DNA from: Pseudomonas laurentiana
GTDB taxonomy: Bacteria > Pseudomonadota > Gammaproteobacteria > Pseudomonadales > Pseudomonadaceae
Length of the DNA stretch: 64,000 nucleotides
Direction: 5' to 3'
Assembly: GCF_014648275.1 (NCBI RefSeq)
Contig: NZ_BMQU01000005.1
Span: 124,001 to 188,000 of the forward strand
The translations under genes were made by a program, and so were the position numbers. This document shows, piece after piece, positions 9,186 through 20,667 of the stretch. How positions within the stretch are numbered: position 1 is the stretch's first letter; every line of letters starts with the position of its first letter. Below the pieces are notes generated by a model. That model made no database searches and had not been told where the DNA came from. It was given only the letters and a program-made list of their open reading frames with translations.

Positions 9186-10514
9186 ATGGCCAAGAAGCTT
9201 TATATCGAAACCCACGGTTGCCAGATGAACGAGTATGACAGCTCGCGCATGGTCGATCTGCTGGGTGAACATCAAGCCCTGGAGGTCACGGCCCGGGCTG
9301 AAGACGCCGATGTGATCCTGCTCAACACCTGCTCAATCCGCGAGCGCGCGCAGGACAGGGTCTACTCCCAGCTTGGCCGCTGGCGTGAACTGAAAGAACA
9401 GAACCCTGAGATGGTCATCGCCGTCGGCGGCTGTGTTGCCAGCCAGGAAGGTGAATCGATCCGCAAGCGGGCACCCTACGTCGACGTGGTGTTCGGCCCG
9501 CAGACCCTGCACCGACTGCCCGAGATGATCGACGCTGCACGCGCAACCAAGCTGCCGCAGGTCGATATCTCGTTCCCGGAAATCGAAAAGTTCGACCACC
9601 TGCCGGAACCCCGTATCGACGGCCCTACCGCCTACGTGTCCGTCATGGAGGGTTGCAGCAAGTACTGCACGTTCTGCGTCGTGCCTTACACCCGCGGCGA
9701 AGAAGTCAGCCGTCCATTCGATGACGTGTTGGCCGAGGTCATTCACCTGGCCGAAAACGGCGTGCGTGAAATCACCCTGCTGGGGCAGAACGTCAACGGT
9801 TACCGTGGCCTGACCCACGACGGGCGCCTGGCCGACCTGGCCGAATTGATCCGCGTGGTTGCAGCGGTGGACGGTATCGGTCGCATCCGCTACACCACCT
9901 CGCACCCCCTGGAATTCTCCGACAGCCTGATCCAGGCGCACGCTGAAGTGCCGCAACTGGTCAAGCACCTGCACCTGCCGGTTCAATCGGGCTCGGACCG
10001 CGTATTGGCTGCCATGAAGCGCAACCACACCGTTCTTGAGTACAAGTCCAAGCTGCGCAAACTCAAAGCGGCGGTTCCGGATATCTGCATCAGCTCCGAC
10101 TTCATTGTCGGCTTCCCTGGCGAAACTGAAAAAGACTTCGAGCAGACCCTGAAACTGGTCACCGATGTCGGCTTCGACTTCTCCTACTCGTTCGTCTATA
10201 GCCAGCGCCCGGGCACCCCGGCCGCCGACCTGCCAGACGACACCCCGGAAGAACTCAAGAAGGAACGCCTGCAAACACTGCAGCATCGCCTCGACCATCA
10301 AGGCTTTGAAATCAGCCGACGCATGGTCGGGACCGTTCAGCGCATTCTGGTGACGGATTACTCGCGCCGAGACCCCGGACAACTGCAAGGGCGCACCGAA
10401 AATAACCGTATCGTCAACTTTCGCTGCGACAATCCGAAATTGATCGGCCAGTTCGTCGACGTGCAGATCGACGATGCGCGACCTCACTCGCTGTTCGGCT
10501 CGCTGCTACCGTAA
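9186..10514 (+). CDS. miaB: tRNA-2-methylthio-N6-dimethylallyladenosine synthase
   Basis: A radical-SAM methylthiotransferase that modifies A37 of tRNAs reading UNN codons. 442 residues: N-terminal MTTase domain with [20 protein letters not shown] and GGCVASQEG (auxiliary cluster cysteines); radical-SAM domain with the CxxxCxxC motif [16 protein letters not shown]-terminal TRAM domain ending LFGSLLP. A TATAAT box (9148-9153) lies 33 nt before the ATG. A perfect 8-bp stem follows the stop, before phoH. Confidence 0.96.
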   Translation: MAKKLYIETHGCQMNEYDSSRMVDLLGEHQALEVTARAEDADVILLNTCSIRERAQDRVYSQLGRWRELKEQNPEMVIAVGGCVASQEGESIRKRAPYVDVVFGPQTLHRLPEMIDAARATKLPQVDISFPEIEKFDHLPEPRIDGPTAYVSVMEGCSKYCTFCVVPYTRGEEVSRPFDDVLAEVIHLAENGVREITLLGQNVNGYRGLTHDGRLADLAELIRVVAAVDGIGRIRYTTSHPLEFSDSLIQAHAEVPQLVKHLHLPVQSGSDRVLAAMKRNHTVLEYKSKLRKLKAAVPDICISSDFIVGFPGETEKDFEQTLKLVTDVGFDFSYSFVYSQRPGTPAADLPDDTPEELKKERLQTLQHRLDHQGFEISRRMVGTVQRILVTDYSRRDPGQLQGRTENNRIVNFRCDNPKLIGQFVDVQIDDARPHSLFGSLLP

Positions 10515-10519
10515 AGGCA

Positions 10520-10549
10520 TGACCGGGTCCTGTACATCGGGCCCGGTCA
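10520..10549 (+). terminator. Hairpin between miaB and phoH
   Basis: TGACCGGG (10520-10527) pairs perfectly with CCCGGTCA (10542-10549) across a 14-nt loop, directly after the miaB stop. There is no proper T-run, so it may attenuate or stabilise 3' ends rather than terminate fully. Confidence 0.45.
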
Positions 10550-10638
10550 CCCTTGAACGTTTCAGCGCTTTCGCGCGTGAGCCACTGGGGTTATCCTTGA
10601 ATTCACTCTCATTGCCGTTGGGCGGCTAAAAAACAACC

Positions 10639-11640
10639 TTGAACGCACCCATAGAACCTCATCGTTTCATCCTCGAGCCCTTTGAGGCTCGCCGCTTCGC
10701 CAATCTGTGCGGGCAGTTCGACGAGCATCTGCGCCTCATCGAACAGCGCATGGCCATCGAAATCCGCAACCGCGGCAATCAATTCGAATTGATCGGCGAA
10801 CCCCAACTCACGTCTTCCGCCGAGCAACTGCTTCGACGCCTGTACCGCGAAACCAAAGCCACCGAGCTTTCGCCGGACATGGTTCACCTGTTCCTTCAGG
10901 AGTCGTCGCTGGAAGCCATGGAAAACCCGGCGGCCGCCGAACCGAGCGTGACCCTGCGCACGCGCAAGGGCAATATTCGCCCGCGCGGGCTTAACCAGCA
11001 GCGCTACGTCAAGGAAATCCTGGCGAACGACATCAACTTCGGCATTGGCCCGGCAGGTACGGGCAAGACCTACCTGGCTGTGGCTTGTGCCGTCGATGCG
11101 CTGGAACGTGAACAGGTGCGCCGCATTCTGCTGGTTCGCCCGGCGGTCGAAGCGGGCGAAAAGCTCGGCTTCCTGCCCGGCGACCTGGCTCAGAAAATCG
11201 ACCCGTACCTGCGACCGCTGTACGACGCCCTCTATGAAATGCTGGGGTTCGAACACGTCGCCAAGCTGATTGAGCGCCAGGTTATCGAGATCGCGCCACT
11301 GGCCTATATGCGCGGCCGCACCCTGAACAACAGCTTCATCATTCTCGACGAAAGCCAGAACACCACCGTCGAGCAGATGAAAATGTTCCTGACCCGCATC
11401 GGCTTCGGCTCGACGGCAGTGATTACCGGGGATATCACCCAGGTCGACCTGCCACGCGGCACCAAATCAGGGCTGGCGCACGTCATCGAGGTTCTGGACG
11501 GGGTACCCGGCATCAGCTTTACGCACTTCAAGCCCAAAGACGTTGTACGCCATCCGCTGGTGCAACGCATCGTCGAAGCCTACGAGCGATTCGACAGCAA
11601 GCAGCAGGACAAGCACGAAGGCAACCGTCACAATGGTTGA
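10639..11640 (+). CDS. phoH: PhoH-like ATPase (YbeZ)
   Basis: A P-loop ATPase of the PhoH family, linked to RNA metabolism and ribosome quality control with YbeY. 333 residues; Walker A GPAGTGKT, Walker [10 protein letters not shown], plus [16 protein letters not shown] and [11 protein letters not shown]. The start is a TTG followed by [13 protein letters not shown], as I recall for other pseudomonads; the nearest in-frame ATG would remove a conserved part. It is first gene of phoH-ybeY-corC-lnt, and its stop overlaps the ybeY start by 8 nt. Confidence 0.92.
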   Translation: MNAPIEPHRFILEPFEARRFANLCGQFDEHLRLIEQRMAIEIRNRGNQFELIGEPQLTSSAEQLLRRLYRETKATELSPDMVHLFLQESSLEAMENPAAAEPSVTLRTRKGNIRPRGLNQQRYVKEILANDINFGIGPAGTGKTYLAVACAVDALEREQVRRILLVRPAVEAGEKLGFLPGDLAQKIDPYLRPLYDALYEMLGFEHVAKLIERQVIEIAPLAYMRGRTLNNSFIILDESQNTTVEQMKMFLTRIGFGSTAVITGDITQVDLPRGTKSGLAHVIEVLDGVPGISFTHFKPKDVVRHPLVQRIVEAYERFDSKQQDKHEGNRHNG

Positions 11641-12127
11641 ACTCGACCTGCAACTGGCTACCGATGCCTTGGCCCCCGATGAAGCCGCCTTCCGTCGCTG
11701 GTGTGAGCTCGCCCTGCGCCAGCGCAGCGCCGACTCCGAACTGACCATTCGCCTGGTCGACGAAGCCGAAGGCCGCGAGCTGAACAACACCTATCGGCAC
11801 AAGGACTACGCCACCAACGTCTTGTCCTTCCCGGCCGATGTACCCGATGACATGCTCGACATTCCGCTGCTCGGCGACCTGGTGATCTGCGTCGCCGTGG
11901 TCGAGCGCGAGGCCGCCGAGCAAGGCAAGTCACTCGACGCCCACTGGGCGCATCTGGTCATCCACGGCTGCCTCCACCTGCTGGGCTACGACCACATCGA
12001 AGACGATGAGGCCGAAGAAATGGAAGCACTGGAACGAACGTTGCTTGCCGAATTGGGTCACCCTGACCCGTATGCCGACGACGAACACGATTTCCCCGAC
12101 ACCGATACCTGTAAGGATCACGAGTAA
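11633..12127 (+). CDS. ybeY: Endoribonuclease YbeY
   Basis: A single-strand-specific zinc endoribonuclease acting in 16S rRNA maturation and late 70S quality control. 164 residues. The zinc motif [11 protein letters not shown] and the conserved TNVLSFP segment are both present. The ATG overlaps the end of phoH by 8 nt, which implies translational coupling, and corC begins 5 nt after the stop. The acidic tail after the catalytic motif is typical for Pseudomonas. Confidence 0.94.
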   Translation: MVELDLQLATDALAPDEAAFRRWCELALRQRSADSELTIRLVDEAEGRELNNTYRHKDYATNVLSFPADVPDDMLDIPLLGDLVICVAVVEREAAEQGKSLDAHWAHLVIHGCLHLLGYDHIEDDEAEEMEALERTLLAELGHPDPYADDEHDFPDTDTCKDHE

Positions 12128-12132
12128 CCGCC

Positions 12133-12972
12133 ATGAGCGAAGATCGATCGAGCAATGGGCAAAAGTCCTGGCTGGGCAAGCTGACCCAGGCTTTTGCCCA
12201 TGAGCCGAAAAACCGCCAGGAACTCCTGGAACTGCTGCGCGAAGCCCATCAGAACAAGCTGCTCGACAGCGAAGCACTGACCATCGTCGAAGGCGCAATC
12301 CAAGTCGCTGACCTGCAGGTGCGTGACATCATGGTCCCGCGCTCGCAGATGAGCAGCATCAAGGCGACCCAAACACCCCGCGAGTTCCTGCCAGCGGTGA
12401 TCGACGCTGCGCACTCGCGCTACCCGGTCGTGGGCGAAAGCCACGATGATGTGCTTGGCGTGTTGCTCGCCAAGGACCTGTTGCCGCTGATCCTCAAGGA
12501 GAACGGCGACCGTTTCAACATCAAGGACCTGCTGCGCCCGGCCACATTTGTACCCGAATCCAAGCGTCTGAACGTGCTGTTGCGTGAATTCCGCGCCAAC
12601 CACAACCACATGGCCATCGTCATCGACGAGTATGGCGGCGTCGCTGGCCTGGTGACCATCGAAGATGTGCTCGAACAGATCGTCGGCGACATCGAGGATG
12701 AGCATGACGTCGAGGAAGACAGCTACATCAAGCCGTTGCCGAGTGGCGACTTCCTGATCAAGGCCCTGACCCCCATCGAGAACTTCAACGAGTTCTTCGA
12801 CAGCGAGTTTTCCAACGACGAGTTCGATACCGTCGGTGGCTTGGTGATGAGCGCATTCGGGCACCTGCCCAAGCGTAACGAGACAACCGAAATCGGCCCC
12901 TACCGCTTCCGGGTTCTCAACGCCGACAGCCGCCGGATACACTTGCTGCGACTGACCCCCATCACCCGCTAA
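12133..12972 (+). CDS. corC: CBS/CorC-HlyC domain protein
   Basis: A cytoplasmic protein of the CorC/YbeX family, associated with magnesium/cobalt efflux or ribosome homeostasis. 279 residues: two CBS motifs (RDIMVPRSQM...SRYPVVGESHDDVLGVLLAKDLL and IKDLLRPATFVPESKRLN...AIVIDEYGGVAGLVTIEDV), then the C-terminal CorC_HlyC domain (DTVGGLVMSAFGHLPK). No transmembrane segments are visible. It sits between ybeY and lnt with short gaps, the same order as in E. coli. Confidence 0.93.
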   Translation: MSEDRSSNGQKSWLGKLTQAFAHEPKNRQELLELLREAHQNKLLDSEALTIVEGAIQVADLQVRDIMVPRSQMSSIKATQTPREFLPAVIDAAHSRYPVVGESHDDVLGVLLAKDLLPLILKENGDRFNIKDLLRPATFVPESKRLNVLLREFRANHNHMAIVIDEYGGVAGLVTIEDVLEQIVGDIEDEHDVEEDSYIKPLPSGDFLIKALTPIENFNEFFDSEFSNDEFDTVGGLVMSAFGHLPKRNETTEIGPYRFRVLNADSRRIHLLRLTPITR

Positions 12973-12980
12973 GGACAACC

Positions 12981-14498
12981 ATGCGTTGGATCACCCGCCC
13001 CGGCTGGCCCGGTAACCTGCTGGCCGTGGCGGCCGGCGCCATCACTACCCTGGCACTCGCGCCATTCAACATCTGGCCACTGGCACTGGTAACCCTGGCC
13101 TTGTTCTACCTTGGCCTGCGCGACCTTGGTCCGCGTCAGGCACTGGCCCGCGGCTGGTGCTACGGTTTTGGCGTGTTCGGCGCGGGCACCAGCTGGATCT
13201 ATGTCAGCATCCATACCTACGGCGGCGCCTCAGCGCTGCTGGCAGGCCTGCTGATGCTTGCCTTCATCGCTGCCATTGCCTTGTTCTTCGCCCTGCCTGC
13301 CTGGCTCTGGGCGCGCTGGATTCGACGCAATGAAGCACCACTGGCCGATGCCCTGGCGTTCGCCGCCCTCTGGCTGGCCCAGGAAGCCTTCCGTGGTTGG
13401 TTCCTGACGGGCTTCCCCTGGCTCTACGCCGGCTACAGCCAGCTTGACGGCCCCTTGGCCGGCCTGGCACCGCTGGGTGGGATGTGGCTGATCTCCTTCA
13501 GCCTGGCCCTGAGCGCCGCCTTGCTGTGCAACCTGAATCGCCTGCGTGAGCGCAAGGGCTTCCTGGTCACCGCGCTGGCCGTGCTGCTGGCACCCTGGAT
13601 CATCGGCATCGCACTCAAAGGCCATACCTGGACCCGCCCGGCGGGTGAGCCACTGAAAGTGGCAGCGATCCAGGGCAATATCGAGCAGTCCTTGAAATGG
13701 GATCCGGCCCAGCTCAACGCCCAGTTGGCGCTGTACCGTGACATGACCTTCAGTAGCAAACAGGCCGACTTGATTGTCTGGCCGGAAACCGCAGTACCCG
13801 TACTCAAAGAATCTGCCCAAGGCTACCTGGACATGATGGGCAGCTTCGCCAGCGACCGTCGTTCGGCGCTGATTACCGGCGTGCCCGTTCGAGAGGTGAC
13901 GCACAATCAACGGCGCTACTACAACGGCATTACCGTTACCGGCGAGGGCGACGGCACCTACCTGAAACAGAAACTGGTGCCTTTCGGTGAATACGTGCCA
14001 CTACAGGATATGCTGCGCGGGTTGATCACCTTCTTCGATCTGCCGATGTCAGACTTCGCTCGTGGCCCCGCAGACCAGACACTACTGCAGGCAAAGGGCT
14101 ACCAGATTGCGCCTTACATTTGCTACGAAGTGGTGTACCCGGAGTTCGCTGCCAGCCTTGCGGCCCGAAGCGACCTGCTGCTGACCATCAGTAACGACAC
14201 CTGGTTCGGCACCTCGATCGGCCCGCTGCAACACCTGCAAATGGCACAAATGCGCGCCCTTGAAGCAGGTCGCTGGATGATCCGTGCAACCAACAATGGC
14301 GTCACCGGCCTGATCGACCCCTTCGGCCGGATCACCGCGCAAATCCCGCAGTTCGAGCGTGGCATCCTGTACGGAGAAGTGGTTCCCATGCAGAAGCTCA
14401 CGCCGTACCTGAAATGGCGCTCCTGGCCGCTGGCAATGCTCAGCACGCTATTACTGGGCTGGGCATTGCTGGCCGGTCGGATTGCCAGGACCGTCTAA
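12981..14498 (+). CDS. lnt: Apolipoprotein N-acyltransferase
   Basis: An inner-membrane enzyme that adds the third acyl chain to the N-terminal cysteine of lipoproteins. 505 residues: about six N-terminal transmembrane helices (to about 200), then a nitrilase-like periplasmic domain with the triad context VWPETAVP (Glu), KQKLVPFGEY (Lys) and APYICYEVVYPE (Cys), and a last C-terminal helix. It is last in phoH-ybeY-corC-lnt. Several lipoproteins in this window (LptE, RlpA, SltB3, the MORN and SGNH proteins) would be its substrates. Its stop overlaps the convergent gene by 4 nt. Confidence 0.95.
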   Translation: MRWITRPGWPGNLLAVAAGAITTLALAPFNIWPLALVTLALFYLGLRDLGPRQALARGWCYGFGVFGAGTSWIYVSIHTYGGASALLAGLLMLAFIAAIALFFALPAWLWARWIRRNEAPLADALAFAALWLAQEAFRGWFLTGFPWLYAGYSQLDGPLAGLAPLGGMWLISFSLALSAALLCNLNRLRERKGFLVTALAVLLAPWIIGIALKGHTWTRPAGEPLKVAAIQGNIEQSLKWDPAQLNAQLALYRDMTFSSKQADLIVWPETAVPVLKESAQGYLDMMGSFASDRRSALITGVPVREVTHNQRRYYNGITVTGEGDGTYLKQKLVPFGEYVPLQDMLRGLITFFDLPMSDFARGPADQTLLQAKGYQIAPYICYEVVYPEFAASLAARSDLLLTISNDTWFGTSIGPLQHLQMAQMRALEAGRWMIRATNNGVTGLIDPFGRITAQIPQFERGILYGEVVPMQKLTPYLKWRSWPLAMLSTLLLGWALLAGRIARTV

Positions 14499-15256
14499 TT
14501 AAGCAAGCGATACGCGAGCAGACCAACGGCTTCATTGAGCAGTTGGCTGCTCTGCCAGAGCGATTTGTTTTCCGGCATCCAGCCACCGAACGGGCGCGCG
14601 TGATTGCGCCCCAAGTAGCCCACGGGTGCCGGCACTACGCTGAAACCAGCCTGCTCAAAACTCCAGCGTGCACGCTGCATGTGCCACGCCTGGGTTACCA
14701 GCACTACCCGCTTGTAGCCTTCCGGCAGCAGTAGCTCGGCGCTCATTTGAGCGTTCTCCCAGGTTGTACGGCTACGCTCTTCCTTCCAGCGCACCGACAC
14801 ACCGAAATCGCGCGCGAGCGAATCCGCCATCAACTGCGCCTCACTGGGCGGCGTGCCGTAATGCAAGCCTCCGCTAATGAGCAAAGGCAAACCGGAGGCC
14901 TTGGCTAATTGCGCCGCATAACGCATGCGCTCCAGGGCGAGGGCACTTGGCTGATCCTCAGCGCCCCATGCGGGATCATCACGCTCGCGGCCAGCCCCAA
15001 GCACGACGATGGCATCGGCACGCTCTGCGAGGCTCCCCCACTGGCCGTAAGCCAATGTGGGCTCACTCTCCAGCACGCGTGCGGCCTGTTGCACGACGAT
15101 CGGCAGACTCATCAGCCACAGCCCACCCAAGCCCAACGCGAAGCATAGACAGGCCGTACGAGGCCAGGTGTTACGCAACCACCAGGCCGCGATCAACAGT
15201 AGAAACAACGCGCCCGGCGGCATGACTAATTGCTTGATGAAATAACGAAACGGCAT
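14495..15256 (-). CDS. YdcF/ElyC family (DUF218) membrane protein
   Basis: 253 residues: two N-terminal transmembrane helices (about 10-30 and 35-58) and a DUF218 domain with ADAIVVLGAGRERDD, LLISGG and VVLVTQAWHMQRARWSF. E. coli ElyC and YdcF belong here, and ElyC affects envelope/lipid-carrier biogenesis. The start at 15256 is preceded by a clear GGAGG site 7 nt upstream, which decides it over longer in-frame options. It is convergent with lnt, with a 4 nt overlap. The exact reaction is unknown. Confidence 0.8.
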   Translation of the reverse strand: MPFRYFIKQLVMPPGALFLLLIAAWWLRNTWPRTACLCFALGLGGLWLMSLPIVVQQAARVLESEPTLAYGQWGSLAERADAIVVLGAGRERDDPAWGAEDQPSALALERMRYAAQLAKASGLPLLISGGLHYGTPPSEAQLMADSLARDFGVSVRWKEERSRTTWENAQMSAELLLPEGYKRVVLVTQAWHMQRARWSFEQAGFSVVPAPVGYLGRNHARPFGGWMPENKSLWQSSQLLNEAVGLLAYRLLN

Positions 15257-15371
15257 CGGCACCTCCATGGATGCGCGAAGCCTAAGAAAATCGGCACCTG
15301 ACAACAATAGCCAAGTGCCGATCATGAGAAGATTCAATGGCCAGGTCGGATTGCCTGAAAGGCCTGCTCGG

Positions 15372-15686
15372 TTACTTGAAATGCAACGCTCTGGACTTTG
15401 TCATGGTTGCAGAACGCGCCTTGTCTTTAAGCCAGACCACTCTGCCAACAGGTGCTTCAGGCTGCTGAAGCGTATCGATATGTGCGCTGTTGCGCTCTGG
15501 ACGCGATGCCAGGTAGGCCTTGATCACTTCAAACTCGGCGTGGCTCAACCCACGCAATTCCAATTCGGCAGGCATCTCATCACGCAGCCGAACAGAGGCT
15601 CTGGCGACATCCAGTGCCAGCCCCAACCGATCGATCAAACGCTCGTAAAGCTCTGGCTCTAATGCTTGTAGCGGCGACTCACCCAT
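15372..15686 (-). CDS. Conserved hypothetical protein
   Basis: 104 residues, cytoplasmic, no signal peptide or membrane segment. The N-terminal half is helical (LQALEPELYERLIDRLGLAL) and the C-terminal part is basic (WLKDKARSATMTKSRALHFK). I know a similar short protein upstream of leuS in other pseudomonads but no named domain. It diverges from leuS across a 233-nt gap. Confidence 0.55.
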   Translation of the reverse strand: MGESPLQALEPELYERLIDRLGLALDVARASVRLRDEMPAELELRGLSHAEFEVIKAYLASRPERNSAHIDTLQQPEAPVGRVVWLKDKARSATMTKSRALHFK

Positions 15687-15853
15687 CCGTTCACCTCATT
15701 TGAGATAGAAATACCGCCCCCAAAGATGAGCTTAGCGGTACTCACAAAAGCAGCGAGGCGCCACGACCAACGGCCCGCAGCCAGTCTGACGATGCAATCA
15801 GGGTTTCCCTCGATAGAGACGGGTCATGTATGCTACTGCGTTCATTATATTGA

Positions 15854-18526
<2,673 letters not shown>

Positions 18527-18534
18527 TGGAATCT

Positions 18535-18559
18535 GGCGCCCTGCTCATCTCAGGGCGCC
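18535..18559 (+). terminator. Intercistronic hairpin leuS-lptE
   Basis: GGCGCCCTG (18535-18543) and CAGGGCGCC (18551-18559) pair perfectly around a 7-nt loop. No T-run follows, so it may limit rather than stop readthrough into lptE. Confidence 0.45.
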
Positions 18560-18599
18560 TGCACAGAATCGGCTTACAAGGTTTCAAGGGAGCAACAAC

Positions 18600-19205
18600 A
18601 TGATCAAACGCAACCTGCTGGTGATGGGCCTGGCGGTACTGCTCAGCGCCTGCGGCTTCCAACTGCGTGGCACCGGCACCAACGAGCTGGCACTCAAGGA
18701 GCTGGATGTCAGTGCTCGCGACGCCTATGGCGATACCGTGACTCAACTGCGTCAGGTTCTGAAAAGCAGCGGTGTCAACGTGCATGCCGGCGCGCCATAC
18801 AAGCTGTTCCTGGCCCGTGAAAGCAATACTCAACGCGCCGCCAGCTATGCCGGTTCTGCTCGCTCGGTCGAGTACGAGCTCACGGACACCCTGAACTTCG
18901 AGATCCGTGGCCAGAACAATGCCAGCCTCCTTGCCGACAAGCTGGAAGTACAAAAGATCTATGTGCATGACAGCAACAACCTCGCGGGCTCCGACCAGGA
19001 AGCCAGCCAGGTTCGCGATGAAATGCGCCGCGAGATGATCCAGAAGATGGTCCTGCGCTTGCAGCTGATCACTCCGGCTCAACTTGAAACCCTGCAAATG
19101 GAAGCCGAGGCGCGCGCCAAGGCCGAGGCTGATGCCCTCGAAGCCGCCCGTCGCGCCCAGGACGAAACGCCGCAGCAATCCCCGCTGGAAATCCCAGCCA
19201 ACTGA
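18600..19205 (+). CDS. lptE: LPS-assembly lipoprotein LptE
   Basis: The outer-membrane lipoprotein that plugs the LptD barrel and helps insert LPS. 201 residues. Signal peptide with lipobox LLSAC (MIKRNLLVMGLAVLLSACGF), then GFQLRGTG and the LptE-type alpha/beta domain; the tail is helical and rich in Ala/Glu. The ATG is preceded by AAGGGAGC. It lies between leuS and holA, the conserved order. Confidence 0.94.
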   Translation: MIKRNLLVMGLAVLLSACGFQLRGTGTNELALKELDVSARDAYGDTVTQLRQVLKSSGVNVHAGAPYKLFLARESNTQRAASYAGSARSVEYELTDTLNFEIRGQNNASLLADKLEVQKIYVHDSNNLAGSDQEASQVRDEMRREMIQKMVLRLQLITPAQLETLQMEAEARAKAEADALEAARRAQDETPQQSPLEIPAN

Positions 19206-19213
19206 GCCTGAAC

Positions 19214-19231
19214 GGGGCACTCAGGTGCCCC
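19214..19231 (+). terminator. Intercistronic hairpin lptE-holA
   Basis: GGGGCAC-tcag-GTGCCCC (19214-19220/19225-19231) lies between the lptE stop and holA start, 10 nt before the holA ATG. There is no T-run. It could reduce holA translation or transcription. Confidence 0.4.
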
Positions 19232-19241
19232 GCCCACCGCG

Positions 19242-20279
19242 ATGAAACTCACACCTGCCCAACTCAACAAGCACCTGCAAGGTTCGCTAGCCCCGGTCTA
19301 CGTGGTCAGCGGCGATGATCCGCTGCTGTGCCAGGAAGCCGCCGACGCCATTCGCGCGGCTGCTCGCCAGCAGGGCTTTGACGAACGCCAGGTGTTCAGC
19401 GCAGATGCCAACTTCGACTGGGGTACGCTGCTCCAGGCCGGCGCCAGCTTGTCGCTGTTCGCACAGCGACGCCTGCTGGAACTGCGTTTGCCCTCTGGCA
19501 AGCCCGGTGACAAAGGTGCAGCCGCACTGATTGAGTATTGCTCCAACCCGGCCGAAGACACCCTGCTGCTGATCAGCCTGCCGAAACTCGACGGCAGTGC
19601 GCAAAAAACCAAATGGGGCAAGGCACTGGTTGACGGTCAGCATGTCCAGTTCATTCAGATCTGGCCGGTGGACAACAATCAACTACCGCAATGGATCAGC
19701 CAGCGCCTGTCCCAGGCTGGCCTCGCGGCCCAACGCGATGCGGTGGAGCTGATTGCAGCGCGCGTGGAAGGCAACCTGCTGGCAGCCGCCCAGGAAATTG
19801 AAAAGCTCAAGTTGCTGGCCGATGGCAATCAGGTCACCGTCGAGACGGTACAGGCCGCAGTGGCCGACAGTGCCCGGTTCGATGTCTTTGGCCTGGTCGA
19901 CGCCATTCTCAACGGCGAAGCCGCCCATGCCCTGCGTATGCTTGAAGGCTTGCGTGGCGAAGGTGTTGAACCACCGGTAATTCTCTGGGCTCTGGCCCGC
20001 GAGCTACGCCTGCTGGCTGGCCTGTCCCAGCAATTCAGCCAAGGCGTGCCTCTGGACAAGGCATTTAGCCAGGCCAAGCCGCCGGTCTGGGATAAACGCA
20101 GGCCACTGATGAGCAAAGCCTTGCAACGTCACTCCGCGCAACGCTGGAGCCAGTTGCTGCAGGATGCGCAACGTATCGATGCCCAGATCAAGGGGCAGGC
20201 GCAAGGATCACCCTGGACCAGCCTGGCACGCCTGTCGCTGCTGATGGCCGGTCAGCGCCTGGCATTACCCGCTGAGTAA
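19242..20279 (+). CDS. holA: DNA polymerase III delta subunit
   Basis: The clamp-loader subunit that opens the beta sliding clamp. 345 residues. It begins MKLTPAQLNKHL and shows the family features YVVSGDDPLL, LELRLPSGKPG, VEGNLLAAAQEIEKL and a C-terminal helical collar domain. Third in leuS-lptE-holA. Confidence 0.93.
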   Translation: MKLTPAQLNKHLQGSLAPVYVVSGDDPLLCQEAADAIRAAARQQGFDERQVFSADANFDWGTLLQAGASLSLFAQRRLLELRLPSGKPGDKGAAALIEYCSNPAEDTLLLISLPKLDGSAQKTKWGKALVDGQHVQFIQIWPVDNNQLPQWISQRLSQAGLAAQRDAVELIAARVEGNLLAAAQEIEKLKLLADGNQVTVETVQAAVADSARFDVFGLVDAILNGEAAHALRMLEGLRGEGVEPPVILWALARELRLLAGLSQQFSQGVPLDKAFSQAKPPVWDKRRPLMSKALQRHSAQRWSQLLQDAQRIDAQIKGQAQGSPWTSLARLSLLMAGQRLALPAE

Positions 20280-20376
20280 TAGGCGGCGAACCCCGTATCG
20301 AGCACCCTGCCAGCGATACTCAACACCGCGTGCCAACTGATACCGCAACCAGCAGATCACCGGTAATCCGCGCATA

Positions 20377-20405
20377 TTGCCCACATGAATACAAGGGCCT
20401 ATAGT
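20377..20405 (+). promoter_or_regulatory. Sigma-70 type promoter of arfA
   Basis: TTGCCC (20377-20382) and TATAGT (20400-20405) with the optimal 17-nt spacer, 37 nt before the arfA ATG. This suggests arfA is transcribed independently of holA. Confidence 0.6.
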
Positions 20406-20442
20406 GCGCGCCAACACCCCCCACATCACAGGATCGCCTGCC

Positions 20443-20607
20443 ATGAGCAAGAAACCGGTCAAACCCGGCCCCAACAAAGCCAAGTCCATCATCGCCCAGC
20501 CCCTGTTCCGTAGTCGCCAGGAACGCTCAGGCAAGGGCAAAGGCAGCTACCGCCGCGAAGCCTTCCAATCGAGAGATTGGGAGGCTTCTTACTTTTGGGC
20601 CGCATGA
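20443..20607 (+). CDS. arfA: Alternative ribosome-rescue factor A
   Basis: A 54-residue factor that recruits RF2 to ribosomes stalled on mRNAs without a stop codon, backing up tmRNA. The recognisable core is PLFRSRQERSGKGKGSYRR followed by REAFQSRDWEASYFWAA. An RNA hairpin is embedded in the last codons (20557-20588), as in E. coli arfA. There it yields non-stop transcripts that tmRNA normally tags, so ArfA accumulates only when tmRNA fails. The start at 20443 is the first ATG matching the family; an upstream in-frame ATG lies next to the promoter and is unlikely. Confidence 0.88.
   Translation: MSKKPVKPGPNKAKSIIAQPLFRSRQERSGKGKGSYRREAFQSRDWEASYFWAA
20557..20596 (+). terminator. Intragenic hairpin and T-rich tail inside arfA
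   Basis: GAAGCCTTCCAATC (20557-20570) and GATTGGGAGGCTTC (20575-20588) form a 14-bp stem with a single G-U pair, capped by a GAGA (GNRA) tetraloop and followed by TTACTTTT. The arfA TGA is at 20605-20607, after the element. Termination or RNase III cutting here would give an arfA mRNA without a stop codon. Confidence 0.85.
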
Positions 20608-20667
20608 AGGCAGGAATCCGGCAAGCATGGTATGGTCAACACCTGACTTGAATTACTGGACCTGTGC

